Part shown: piece by piece, positions 10,118-21,530 of the stretch | Position numbering within the stretch: the stretch's first letter is position 1 | Layout of the letters: each line of letters opens with the position of its first letter | Assembly: GCA_037176705.1 (NCBI GenBank) | Contig: CM073899.1 | Coordinates: 868,001-932,000, forward strand | Length of the DNA stretch: 64,000 nt | DNA from: Molossus alvarezi | Taxonomy: Eukaryota; Chordata; Mammalia; Chiroptera; Molossidae | Direction of reading: 5' to 3' | Position numbers and translations under genes: made by a program | Notes under the pieces: generated by a model | Databases searched by the model: none | Seen by the model: the letters and a program-made list of their open reading frames with translations, nothing else | What the model was told of the DNA's origin: nothing

Positions 10118-12260
10118 GTAAATTTTTGATGGAATCTTTGGGGTTTTCTACGTATAGTATCATGTCATCTGCGAATAATGACAGTTTCACTTCCTCCTTT
10201 CCAATTTGGATCTGTTTTATTTTCTCTTCCTGTCTGATTGCTGTGTCTAAGACTTCCAGTACTATGTTAAATAAGAGTGGCAAAAGTGGGCATCCTTGCC
10301 TTGTTCCTGTTCTTTAGGGAAATGCTTTTAGTTTTTGCCCTTTGAGAATGATGTTGGATGTAGTTCTTTCATATATGGCCTTTATTATGTTGGGATATGA
10401 TCCCTTTATTGCAACATTGTTGAATGTTTTTATCAGAAATGGATGCTGGATTTTGTCGAAGGCTTTTTTGGCATATATTGATATGATCATGTGGTTTTTA
10501 TTCTTCATTATATTTATGTGGTTTATCATATTTATGGATTTGCGAGTATTTTACCAGCCTTGCATCCCTGGGATGAATCCCACTTGGTCATGGTGGATAA
10601 TTTTTTTGGTGTATTGCTGGTTCCAATTTGTTAGTATTTTGTTCTGGATTTTGGCATTGATATTCTGCAGGGATATTGGCCTGTAGTTTTCTTTCTTTGT
10701 AGTTTCTTTTTCTGGTTTTGGAATTAATTATGCTGGCTTCATAAAACGAGTTTGGAATTCTTGCTTCTTCTTGAATTTTTTGAAATAGTTTGAGGAGATT
10801 GGGTGTTAGTTCTTCTTTGAATGTTCAGTAAAACTCCCCCATGAAGCCATCCAGGCCTGGGATTTTGTTTGTTGGGAGAGTCTTGATTACATCTTCAATT
10901 TCTACTCTTGATATTGGTCTGTTCAAGTTTTCTATCTCTTCCTGTTCCAGTTCTTGGAGACTATGTGTTTCTAGAAATTTGTCCATTTTGCTTAGATTGT
11001 CGAATTTGTTGCCATATAATTGTTTATACTAGTTGTTAATGATCTTTTGTATTTCTGTGGTGTCAATTGTTACTTCTCTTTTATTTCTGATTTTGTACAT
11101 TTGGTTTCTCTCTCTTTGTTTCTTGGTGAGTCTAGGTAAGGGTCCATCAATCTTGTTTATCTTTTTGAAAAACCAGCTCTTTGTTTCCTGTATTCTATGT
11201 ATTGTTTTTTTGGTCTCTATGTGGTTTATTTCTGCTCTGATCTTTACTATTTCCTTCCTTCTACTTGCTCTCGGGTTTTCTTTCTGTTTGCGTTCTAGTT
11301 CTTTAAGTTGCAAGGTTAGATACTCTATTAAAGATATTTTTGTTTTTTGAGGTAGGCCTGTAGTGCTATGAACTTCCCTCTCAGAACTGCTTTCACTGTA
11401 TCCCATAGATTTTGTGTTGTTGTGTCTTCATTTAAATTCTTTTCCAGGAAGTTTTTGATTTCTTCCTTGATCTCCTCGGTGACCCATTCATCGTTTAATG
11501 ACATGCTATTTAGCTTCCATGTGTTCAAATGTCTTTGCATGTTATTCTTACAATTGATTTCTCATTTCATGCTATTGTGTTCTGAAAAGATGCTTGATAT
11601 GACTTTAGTCTTCTTGAACTTGTACAGACTTAGTTTGTGCCCTATTATGTGGTCTATCTTTGAGAATGTCTCATGTGCACTTGAGAAAAATGTGAATTCT
11701 CTTGTTTGGGGGTGTAATTCTCTGTAGATATCTATGAAATCTATTTGGTCTAGTGCTTCATTTAGAGTCTCTGTTTCTTGCTAATTTTTTGTCTAGAGGT
11801 TCTATCCACTGATGTCAATGGGGTGTTGAAGTCCCCTGCTATCATTGTATTGCTATTGATTTCTCCTTTGAAGTCCTCCAGAAGATTTTTAATATATTTT
11901 GGTGCTACTATATTGGGTGCATATATATTTATCAAGGTTATAACTTCCTGTTGGATAGATCATTTCAATATTATGTAGTGGCCTTCTTTGTCTCTAGTTA
12001 TGGCCTTCATTTTGAAATGTATTTTATCAGATATGAGTATTGCTACCCAGGCTTTTTTTCCTTTTTGTTAAATGGAAAATTTTTTTCCATCCCTTAACTT
12101 TCAATTTATGTGAGTCTTTTGTTGTCAGGCGGGTCTCTTGTAAACAACATATAGATGAGTCATGCTTTCTTATCCAATCAGCTACTCTGTGCCTTTTTAT
12201 GGGAGCATTCAATCCATTTACATTTAAGGTGTTTATTGATATGTACTTATTTATTGCCAT
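10118..12260 (-). pseudogene. L1-N ORF2p pseudogene, C-terminal third deleted
   Basis: The start at 12260-12258 gives an endonuclease-domain N-terminus (ISINTLNVNGLNAPIKRHRV, then CCLQETRLTTKDSHKLKVKG). Further down are broken blocks of the linker and reverse transcriptase, such as [20 protein letters not shown] (10529-10314) and [20 protein letters not shown] with the FADD catalytic motif (near 10200). The frame is split by many stops and indels and ends at the internal deletion junction at about 10117, so no thumb or Cys-rich C-terminus is encoded. Confidence 0.82.
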
Positions 12261-12389
12261 TTTGGTTTAATGTGGTTCTATTTTTTTTCCCATTTCTTCT
12301 GCTAATTAGAGCAGTGCTTTTAACATTTCTTACAGTGCTGGTTTGGTGCTAATATATTCCCTTAGACTTTTTTTTTGTCTGGGAAGCTC

Positions 12390-13192
12390 TTTCTTTGACC
12401 TTCTATTGTGAATGATAGCCTTGCTGGTTAGAGTAGTCTTGGATTCAGATTCTTCTTTTTCATGACCTTGATTAATTTCTGCCATTCCCTTCTGGCCTGT
12501 AGTGTTTTTTTGTGTGAGAATTCAGCTGAGAGCCTTATGGGGTTTCCTTTGTAGTTAACCTGTTATTTTCTCTTGCAGCTTTTAGGATCCTCTCTTTGTC
12601 TTTAATTTTTGGCAGATTGATTACTATGTGTCTTGGTGTGGGCCTGTTTGGGTTCTTCTTACTAGGGGATCTCTGTGCTTCCTGAAATTGAATGCCTTCT
12701 TTCTTCACCAAATTAGGGAAGTTTCCTGTCACTATTTTTTTGAATATATTCTCTAACCCTTGCTCATTTTCTTCTTCTTTGGGGACTCCTGTGATGCAAA
12801 TATTATTACGCTTCCAGTTGTCCCACAGTTCTCTTAAGCTGTCTTTCTCTTTTTGAATCTTTTTGTCCTGTTGTTTTTCTGATTGGTTGATTTTTTTCTA
12901 CAGTGTCTTCTAATTCACTGATCTAGTCCTCAGCTTCCACTGCTCTGCTTTTTAGACCTTTGAATGTGTTTTTCATTTCTGATATGTCATTTTTCATATC
13001 TTCTTGGTAGTGTTTAATTTCCAATTTGCTTATTTTCAGCATCTCTATGTTCTTACACATGCTGTTGAGCTTCCTCCAGATCATGGCTCTGAATTCTAGT
13101 ATTGGTAACTTACTTAACTGCACCTCATTTATCTCATTTTTGGTAGAGGTCTCTTGTTCTTTAATTTGGCTTTTGTTTCTGTTTTTCACCAT
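12390..13192 (-). pseudogene. L1-N ORF1p pseudogene
   Basis: Starts at 13192-13190. The N-terminal half (13204-12923) reads as an acid/base-rich coiled coil (MVKNRNKSQIKEQETSTKNE). The C-terminal half keeps PSKKNPNRPTPRHIVINLPK and ILKAARENNRLTTKETP (12732-12535). Stops between and after the blocks inactivate it. Confidence 0.8.
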
Positions 13193-14160
13193 TTTGGCTA
13201 TCACAGTGCACTTTGGAGTCTGCCAAATTTTCCCTGTGCATGTTGGTGTTCTGCTGTTTGTGGCTCCCTTTTCTGGGTTTGGATGAGGCAGGAAGGACCC
13301 ACTTTAAACACCACTGTCAAGTCTTTACTTTCATGGTTAGAGTTGTTAGCTCAGGGAATGGTAGTTATCCTCTGGCTTTTTTTGCCTGGAGGCTTTTAGT
13401 AGAAGTCACCTGAAGAACTTTGGTTTCTGAATTGCCTGAAAAACTTTCTTAGGTGCTCAGTGTAAGAAGATTTCCAGAGGGTGGGTCAGATGCTGGTTGT
13501 TAATGGGCCTCAATTAGCATTTCAATGGCCACAAGGTGGGGTTGAATCTTGGAGGGAGGGGCTGCCTCCTCTCCTCAGGGCCCTGGGAAGGAGTAAGATG
13601 ACCACAGTTCTGCGTGGGTGCACTCAGTAAAAGCTCTGAGCACCCTCCAATTCCCAAGTGTCCCCACATAGTTCTAATTCAGTCTGCCTTTTCTCTGCCA
13701 GAGCCCAAGGTAAGTGGCTGCTGCCAATTTAGCCTCTGTCCAGACTCTGCGTTGTTAACCCTAGTGTGCTGCTCCCAGCTAAGGGTGGTGAGTCTGTGGC
13801 AGCAGCTGAGGGCGTAGCACCCAGCCGATTTGGCAGGACTCAGCCGTGGTCGTTGGATGCAGGCGAGGTGGCAGCAGCTTTCAGCTGAGTCCCCTGGTTC
13901 CAGCGGAGTCCACTGGTACCAGCCTAGGCCGTTGCAGACCGTGGGCTCCTGGCCCCTTCTTGCATCCTCACAAGCCTACCAGGATTGAGTCAGTTTCCCT
14001 GGTTATGTGGTTTTTCAGGCTGCCTTTTGGTGGCCCCTTCCTGACGATTTGTCTTTATTTTTGTTGTAAATCCAGTTTGGTACTGGGCAATGGTCTGTGT
14101 AGCTTCCATTCACTCTGCCACCATTTTTTTTTCCCTCCACATTTAAGTCTTTTATCCATT

Positions 14161-14465
14161 TTGAATTTATTCTTTTTTTTTTTTTAAGAATTTTTTTTAT
14201 TTATCCTCACCCGAGGACATTTTTTTTTTCTCCATTTTTTGCACAGATAGAGTGGGAGGGAGAGAGAGGAAGAGAGAGAGAGAGAGAGAAACATCGATGT
14301 GAAAGGGACACATCGAGTGGCTGCCACCCGCACGACCAACCAGGGCCGGGGACAAACTGCAACCGAGGTACATGCCCTTAGCGGGAACCGAACCCGGGTC
14401 TCTCTGGACCGCAGGCCGATGCTCTAACTGCTGAGCCAAACCGGCCAGGGATTGAATTTATTCTT
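14161..14465 (-). mobile_element. VES-like SINE in L1-X
   Basis: Antisense VES copy, body about 14175-14451. Its minus-strand head is CCCTGGCCGGTTTGGCTCAG with well-preserved A and B boxes. The target duplication TTGAATTTATTCTT lies at 14161-14174 and 14452-14465. It splits the L1-X ORF2 sequence. It is close in sequence to the copies at 31 and 19229, so it belongs to the young group. Confidence 0.95.
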
Positions 14466-15114
14466 GTACATGGTGTAAGGTGATGATCTAGTTTTATTTT
14501 TATTTTTTTTATGTAGCTGTCCAATTTTACCAACACCATTTATTAAGGAGGCTGACTTTACTCCAGTGTATGCTCTTGTCTCCTTTGTCAAATATTAATT
14601 GAGCATAATGTCTTGGGACCATTTGTGGGTTTTCTGTTTTCTTGCACTGGTCTATAAGCCTGTTCTTGTGCCAGTACCAGGCTGTTTTGATTATAGTAGT
14701 TTTATAGTATAACCTGATATCCGGTATTGTAATCTCACCTACTTTGTCCTTCTTTTTCAAGACTGCTGTGGCTATTCGGGATCTTTTTTTGGTTCCATAT
14801 GAACATTTGGAGTATTTGTTCTAGTTTGGTGAAATATGTTGTAGGTATTTTGATGGGGATTGCTTTGAATGTATAGATTGCTTTGGGTGATATGGACATT
14901 TTAATGATGTTAATTTCTCCAATTCATGAACAAAGTATGTCCTTCCACTTTTTTATATCTTCCTTTGTTTCTTTTTTCAATGTCCGGTAGTTTTCTGCAA
15001 ATAGGTCCTTTGCTTCTTTGGTTAAATTTATTACTTGGTATCTTAACTTTTCTGCCGCTACAATAAATTTTTTTTTTCAGTTTCTCTTTCTGTAAGTTCA
15101 TCATTGGTGTATAC

Positions 15115-15366
15115 GAATGCTGTCGAGCACTGGCTAGTTTGGCAAAGTGGTTAGAGCATCTGCCTGCAGTTGGGAGAAACCTGGGTTTGGTTGCTGCTAA
15201 GGGTACGTACCTCATTTTCAGTTTTTTTCCAGCCCTGGTTGAATCATATGGGTGGCAACCACTTGATGTGTCTCTTTGACATTAATGTTTCTCTCTTCTT
15301 CCCTCCTACTCTATCTGATCAATATATTAAAAAATATGAGGATAAAAAAAAAAAGAATGCTGTCGA
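15115..15366 (+). mobile_element. VES-like SINE in L1-X (diverged)
   Basis: Sense-strand VES, body 15127-15354, opening CACTGGCTAGTTTGGCAAAGTG with a B-box-like TGGGTTTGGTTGCTGC and an A-rich end. The target duplication GAATGCTGTCGA lies at 15115-15126 and 15355-15366. It carries more substitutions than the young copies and lies opposite to its host L1. Confidence 0.93.
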
Positions 15367-16155
15367 TTCCATTTCTTGACATTAATTTTGTATCCTGCTA
15401 CTTTGCCAAATTCCCTTATAAAGTCTAGTAGATTTTTGATGGAGTCTTTAAAGTTTCTATGTGTAATATCATGTCATCTGCAAATAATGAGTTTCACTTC
15501 TTCCTTTCCAATTTGGATCCAATTTATTTTTTTCTTCCTGTCTGATTGCTGTGGCTAAAACTTCCAGTACTATCTTAAATAACAGTGGCAGAAGTAGGCA
15601 TCTCTGTCCTGTTCCTGTTTTTAATGGAAATGCTTTTAGTTTTTGCCCATTGCGTATGATGTTGGCTGTAGGTCTTTCATATATTGTCTTTATTATGTCG
15701 AGATATGATCTCTCTATAACCACATTGGTGAGCGTTTTTATCAGAAATGGGTGCTGAATTTTGTTGAATGCTTTTTCAGCATCTATTGATATGATCATGT
15801 GGTTTTTATGCTTCATTTTGTTTATGTGATGTATCACATTTATTGATTTTCAAATATTGTACCAATCTTGCATCCCTGGGATGAATTCCACTTGGTCTTG
15901 GTGAATAAAATTTTTTGGTGTAATGCTGGATTTTATTTGCAAGTATTTTGTTCAGGATTTAGGCATCTATGTTCATCAGGGATATTGGCCTATAGTTTTC
16001 TTTCTTTGTAGTATTTTTTTCTGATTATGGCATTAGAATTATGCTGCCCTCATAAAGTGAGTTTGGAAGTCCTCCTTCTTCTTGAAGTTTTTTGAAATAG
16101 TTTGAGAAGAATGGGTGTCAGTTCTTCTTTGAACGTTCAGTAAAACTCCCCCATC

Positions 16156-16617
16156 ACTGACACCACAGAAATGCAGAGATTATTTAAAAATACTTTGAAC
16201 AATTATACACCAACGAATTAGACAATCTAGGCAAAATTCACTGATTTTAAGAAACACATAGTCACCCATAACTGAACAAGGAAGACATAGAATATTTAAA
16301 CAGACCAATAACAACTAAGAAAATTGAAGATCTAATTAAGAATCTCTCAGCAAAGCCTGGGACTGGATAGCTTCATGGGCAAGTTCTACTGAACATTCAA
16401 AGAAGAACTAACACCCATTCTCCTAAAAGTTTTCCAAAAAATCCAAGAAAGATGAAGACTTCTAAACTTCTTTTATGAGGCCAACATAATTGAAATAATA
16501 ATTTAAAAAACAACAGATAAAGGCAGAACAAAACAAAAAACAAACAAACAAAAAACACAGACCCATATTCCTGATGAACATACATGCCAAAATCCTTAAG
16601 AAAATACAAGAAAATTG
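16156..16617 (+). mobile_element. L1-Y, 5' segment (ORF2 fragment)
   Basis: Plus-strand ORF2 text beginning at the block 'actgacaccacagaaatgcagag' (TDTTEIQR) and running past [15 protein letters not shown] and MNIHAKILKK-like blocks to 16617. ORF2 resumes in register at about 23430, so L1-E has been inserted here. The candidate target duplications are diverged: AAAATACAAGAAAATTG (16601-16617) and AAAATATTTGCATCTTG (23430-23446), 11 of 17 identical. Confidence 0.8.
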
Positions 16618-16620
16618 GCT

Positions 16621-18259
16621 AGAAGATGGCGGTGGGCAGGACCAGAGGGAGAGTGAGTGTGTGAGAGAGTGTGAGTGGATGTGAAAGTGGACAACCACAC
16701 CCAAGCAGTGCAGTGATACAGAGCAGAAGGTTCCTGTGCTGTGGACGAGAGCAGCCAACTACCACAGTAAGCTGATTTTCAGAATGCTTCTCCCTGCACC
16801 ACAGGAAGGTCCCAACATTTTGGAAGATCCAGGGTCTTCCCTGGGAGGAGGCAGCAGGAGCGGCTATGGCCCAGCAACCAGAGCCCACCAGCACACCTGG
16901 CACCATCAGACCAGTGAACACTCTGTGTCAACAGAGACCAGTACAAAATACTGGTGCTCCCAAGGTGCTGGTACAGGAAACCATGGACAGCTGGGAGTCC
17001 AGCACCATCTCCTATACTAGCAGCCTGATGAGAGTCAAGATATACCCCCAGCAAAAGAGCCTGGGAGCAGATATCCATCCCCAAGCAACAAAAGCACAGA
17101 CCAGCAGATGACACCCATCCCCAAAAACTACAGCAAAAGCTGAGCAGCTGTTGAGCCCCCCCAGGGCAGCAAAACACCCCAACAGCCAGAAGCAAGACAT
17201 AGGATTCTACAGAGGCCTATGTGGTACAGCAGTTCACAATAGCAGTGGAAAGCCTGAGCTCAAGAGAGACTGGTGAGATTCAGCTGCCTGCCTGCGGGAA
17301 CTGCAGGATGCTGAAGCACCAGAGAGGCATGTGTGACCCAGCTGCCCATAAGATAGGTATAGAGCCTGGTATCCAAAGGCACTGTGCAATCCAGTTACCT
17401 GCAAAACCTGCAGGGTGCAGAGGCACCAGAAAGGCCTGTGCAAACCAGCTGCACAGAACATAGACTTAGAGGATCTGAAAATGGAGGCAGAGTGAATAGA
17501 AGCTATGCAGAGGATCTCACAGGTACAAATGGGAATTACAACTAAAATAAAGACAAATCCTCAGAAAAAAGCAACAGAAAAGCAGCAGAACAAGACCATA
17601 TAACCAGAGACAAAGGTACATCTGTGCAGGCACAAGGGGGTGGTGAGCTGGGAGCCCATGGACAGCAGCAGTCTTATCTGTGAGCAGTGCCCTTGGGGAA
17701 TAAAGACCAACCTGGCTCCACAGTGCAGAGAGTTGGGACAGAATGCAAAAATAGCTACAATCACGGGGGCTACAACAGAGGGAAGGCAGACAGGGTTGAA
17801 ACTTCGTGGGGACACCCAGGGTTTGGTGGGCACTCAGAGTTTTGCAGAGTTGTGGCCACAAAGGACTGTGGCCAGGGTGCTCCTTCCCTGAGCTGTGGGG
17901 AAAAGCAGCAGCCCTCACCCTCAGAGATCCAGCTTTTCCAAATGAGGCAAAGAAATGCAAACTGTGGCTCATTAATAACCAGCATTTATCCCACACTCTG
18001 GAAATCCTCTTATGCAAAACACCAGGGCTACATTTCAAGACACTAAGTAACTGAGATGACTAGCCACCAGGAAAAAGCTAGAGGATAACTGAACATTTCC
18101 TGAGCTTGCAAATCTAGTCATGAAAGTAAGACTGACAGTGGTGTTTAACGTCGGTTAACACAGGCTCATCCAAACCAAATACAGGGAGCTGAAAACAGCA
18201 GACCACCAACACCCACAGAAAAATTGTGGCAGCCTCCAAAACCTACTGAGATAGCCAAA
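16621..18259 (+). promoter_or_regulatory. L1-E 5'UTR/internal promoter region
   Basis: GC-richer 5'UTR opening with AGAAGATGGCGGT (16621-16633), which matches the YY1-type AAGATGGCGGC motif that positions transcription starts in other mammalian L1s. Tandem-unit remnants beginning CTGAAGCACCAGAGAGGC occur near 17308 and 17415. The last ~0.75 kb, from about 17490, is homologous to the whole short-type 5'UTR of the minus-strand elements. Activity is inferred from position only. Confidence 0.65.
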
Positions 18260-19060
18260 ATGGTGAAACAAAGAAACAAACCCCAATGAAAGAACAAGAG
18301 AAGTCTATTGAAGATGAGATAAATGACATGCGGTAAAACAAATGATCAGAGGTAGAGTTCAGAACCATGATTATGAAGAAGCTCAACAGCATGAGTAAGG
18401 ACATCAGCACCATGAATAAAAATATAGAAACACGGAAAACCAGCCAAGTGACAATAAATAATGACATAGAAGAAATTAAGAACACATTGGAAGGACTAAC
18501 CAACAGAGTAGAGGAAGCTGAGGACCAAATCAGTGAATTAGAAGACGGGGTAGAAATCATCAACCAATCAGAAAACCAAAAAAAGAAAACAATTTAAAAA
18601 CAGGAAGACAGCCTAAGAGAATTGTGGGACAACTGGAAACATAATAACATTTGCAACATAGGAGTCCCCGTAGAGGTAAAAAATGGGAAAGGGTTAGAGA
18701 ATATGTTTGAAGAAATAATGACAGAAAACTTTTCTAACTCGGTGAAGGAAGAAGGCATTCAAGTTCAAGAAGCACAGAGAGTCCCAAGTAAGAAGAACCC
18801 AAACAGGCCCATACCAAGACACATAGTCATTAAAATGCCAAAAATTAAAGACAAAGAGACAATCCTAAAAACAGCAAGACATAAGCAACAGATTACCTAC
18901 AAAGAAACCCTCATAGGGCTGTCAGCTGACTTCTGAACAAAAACACTACAAGCCAGAAGGGACTGGAATGAGTTAATCAAGGTCATGGGAAAAAAAAAAA
19001 AAAAAAAAAAAAAAACATCTAAATCCAAGACTACTCTACCCAGCAAGGCTATCATACAAA
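18260..19060 (+). pseudogene. L1-E ORF1p pseudogene
   Basis: ATG at 18260 (ATGGTGAAACAAAGAAAC). A frameshift lies near 18280. The coiled-coil part (18367-18597) ends at a stop, and the RNA-binding half (18622-18936) keeps PSKKNPNRPIPRHIVIKMPK followed by a stop at 18934-18936 in place of the usual ADFSTET continuation. An A26 run (18990-19015) replaces the short A stretch normally found after the VIKVM block, shifting the frame further. Confidence 0.82.
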
Positions 19061-19213
19061 AAAAAGGTCAAATAAAGAGCTTCCAACACAAAAAAAAAGG
19101 CTTAGGGAATAGATTAGCACCAAGCCAGCACTGCAAAAAATGTTGAAAGGACTGCTGTAATTAGTAAAAAAAATAGAAAGAAAAATATAAACACACTAAA
19201 TAAAAATTGCAAT

Positions 19214-19490
19214 AATAAGTACATATCAGCCCTGGCCGGTTTGGCTCAGCGGTTAGAGCGTCGACCTGCGGTCCGGAGAGACCCGGGTTCAGTTTCCGCT
19301 AAGGGCACGTACTTCGGTTGCAGTTTGTCCCCGGCCCTGGTTGGTCGTGCGGGTGGCAGCCACTCGATGTGTCCCTTCACGTCGATGTTTCTCTCTCTCT
19401 CTCTTCCTTCTACTTTCTCCCTCCCTCTCTATCTGTACAAAAAATGGAAAAATATCCTCGGGTGAGGGGAAAAAAAATAAGTACATATCA
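19214..19490 (+). mobile_element. VES-like SINE in L1-E (young)
   Basis: Sense VES, body 19229-19475, head GCCCTGGCCGGTTTGGCTCAG, intact A box GCTCAGCGGTTAGAGCG, TC-rich 3' part and the terminal block AAATATCCTCGGGTGAGG. The perfect target duplication AATAAGTACATATCA lies at 19214-19228 and 19476-19490. It interrupts the first codons of L1-E ORF2. Confidence 0.96.
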
Positions 19491-21233
19491 ATAACCACAT
19501 TAACTGTAAATGGATTGTATGCTTCAATAAAAAGACAGAGAGTAGCTGATTGGATACAAAATCATGACTCATATATATGTAAACAACATACCTCACAACA
19601 AAAGACTCACATAGGTTGAAAGTGAAGGGATGGAAAAAAATCTTCCAAGCAAATGGAAAGGAAAAAAAGCTGGTGTACCATTACTCATATCTGATTAAAT
19701 ATATTTTAAACTGAAAGCCATAACTAGAGAAAAAGAAGGCCACTACATAATATAAAAATCATCTACCCAACAGAAAGATATAACCGAGGTAAATATATAT
19801 GCACCCAATATAGGAGCACCAAAATATATTAAAAATCTTCTGGAGGACTTCAAAGGAGAAATTGACAGCAATACAATCATAGCATAACACACCATTGACA
19901 TTACTGGATACATCCTCGAAACACAAAAGGAAACAGACACTCTAAATGAAGCACTAGACCAAATGGACTTAATAGATATCTACAGAGAATGACATCCAAA
20001 CTAGAGAATTCACATTCTTCGCAAGTGCACATGGGACATTCTAAAAGATACACCACATGTCAGAACACAAACTAAGTCTCTGTAAGTTCCACAAGATTAA
20101 AATCATATCAAGCATCTTCTCAGATCACAATGGCATAAAACTAGAAATCATCTGCAATAAGAATATGCAAAGACATTTGAAAATATGGAGGCTAAATAGC
20201 ATATTATTGAATAATGAATGGGTTACTATGGAGATCACAGAAGAAATTAGAAACTTCCTGGAATGCCAATGTAAATGAACACACAGCAACACAAAATCAA
20301 TGGGATGCAGTGAAAGCACTTTGGAGAAGGAAGTTCATAAAACAACAAGCCTACCTCAAGAAGAAATAAAAATTTTTAATAGACTATCTAACCTCACAAC
20401 TTAAAAAACTAGAAAGCAAAAAGAAAGAAACCACAGAGCAAGTAGAAGGAAGGAAATAATAAAGATCAGAGCAGAAATAAGTGACATAGAGACCAAAAAA
20501 AAAAACAAAAAACAACAAAAAACCAATTCAAAGGATCAATTAAACAAAGAGCTGGTTCTTTGAAAAAATAAACAAGATTGATGAACCCTCAGCTAGACTC
20601 ACCAAGAAACAAAGAGAGAGAACCCAAATATACTAAATCAAAAATAGAAGAGGAGAAATAATAACTGACACCACGGAAATACAAAGGATTGTTAACAGAT
20701 ATTATGAACAATTATATGGCAACAAATTCGACAATCTAAGCATAATGGACAAATTTCTAGAAACACATAGTCTCCCAAAACTGAACTGGGAATAGATAGA
20801 AAACCTGAACAGTCCAAAAACAACAAAAGAAATTGAACATGCAATTTAAGACTCTCTCAGCAAACTAAAGCCCAGGCCCGGATAACTTCATGTGAATGTT
20901 TTACCGAACATTCAAAGAAGAACTAACACCCATTATCCTCAAGCTATTTCAAAAAAATTCGAGAAGGAGAAAGACTTCCAAACTTGTTTATGAGGCCAGC
21001 ATAATTCTAATTGAAAAACCAGGAAAAAGACATTACAAAAAAAGAAACTGCAGGCCAATATCCCCGATGAACATAAACATCAAAATCCTGAACAAAATAC
21101 TAGCAAATCAAATCCAGCAATACATCAAGAAATTATTCCCCATAACCAAGTGGGATTCATCCCAGGGATGCAAGGCTGGTACAATATTTGCAAGTCAATA
21201 AATGTGATACATCTGATAAATAAAATGAAAGAT

Positions 21234-21530
21234 AAAAATCATATCATCAGCCCTGGCTGGTTTGGCTCAGCAATTAGAGAGTCCTCCTGTGGTCCAGGAA
21301 GACCTGGGCTTAGTTCCTGCTAAGGGCACGTACCTTGGTTTCAGTTTGTCCTTGGACCTGGTTGATCATGCGGGTGGCAGCCACTTGATGTGTCCCTTTC
21401 ACGTCAATGTTTCTCTCTCTCTCTCTGTTCCTCTCTCTCCCTCCCACTCTACCTGAGCAAAAAATGGAAAAGTGTCTTTGGGTGAGGATAAAAAAATAAA
21501 AATAAAAATAAATCATATGATCATATCAAT
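21234..21530 (+). mobile_element. VES-like SINE in L1-E ORF2
   Basis: Sense VES, body about 21249-21510, head AGCCCTGGCTGGTTTGGCTC, ending in an AAATA-type tail. The flanks share an AT-rich CATATCAT-like duplication that is hard to delimit because the host sequence is itself repetitive. It is more diverged than the copy at 19229. Confidence 0.92.

Larger units (their letters stand above)
9995..14137 (-). mobile_element. L1-N: L1 nested in L1-X, internally deleted
   Basis: Antisense L1 with a canonical 3' end (TTTTTGTTACAGGTG at the left) and a canonical short-type 5' end (GTAGCTTCCATTCACTCTGCCACCATTT at the right, near 14127). A 16-bp target duplication CACATTTAAGTCTTTT flanks it at 9979-9994 and 14138-14153. 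Only about 120 nt of 3'UTR remains before the sequence jumps at about 10117 into the reverse-transcriptase part of ORF2. By comparison with L1-I, about 1.8 kb (the rest of the 3'UTR and the ORF2 C-terminus) is missing. ORF1 is at 13192 to about 12390 and the 5'UTR at about 14127-13193. Confidence 0.92.
14138..16155 (-). mobile_element. L1-X, 5' segment (ORF2 to RT domain, 5'-truncated)
   Basis: Continuation of L1-X after the L1-N insertion, beginning with the second copy of the 16-bp duplication and running through the ORF2 C-terminal half into the reverse transcriptase ([20 protein letters not shown] at 15837-15469). It ends at about 16155 within the block that reads [13 protein letters not shown] in sense, so L1-X lacks its 5' part. 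Two SINEs are inserted (14175-14451 and 15127-15354). It meets the oppositely oriented L1-Y at 16155/16156 with no spacer. Confidence 0.88.

Noticed and set aside
10105..10130. Spliced L1 RNA as the cause of the L1-N deletion
   Set aside because: The inferred deleted segment does not begin with GT and end with AG when compared with L1-I.
16156..16617. Twin-priming inversion of L1-X
   Set aside because: The plus-strand piece continues at 23430 to a separate 3' end, so it is part of another element (L1-Y) rather than an inverted 5' end of L1-X.
19229..19300. tRNA-like A and B boxes
   Set aside because: They belong to the tRNA-derived head of a SINE with target duplications and do not fold into a complete cloverleaf gene.
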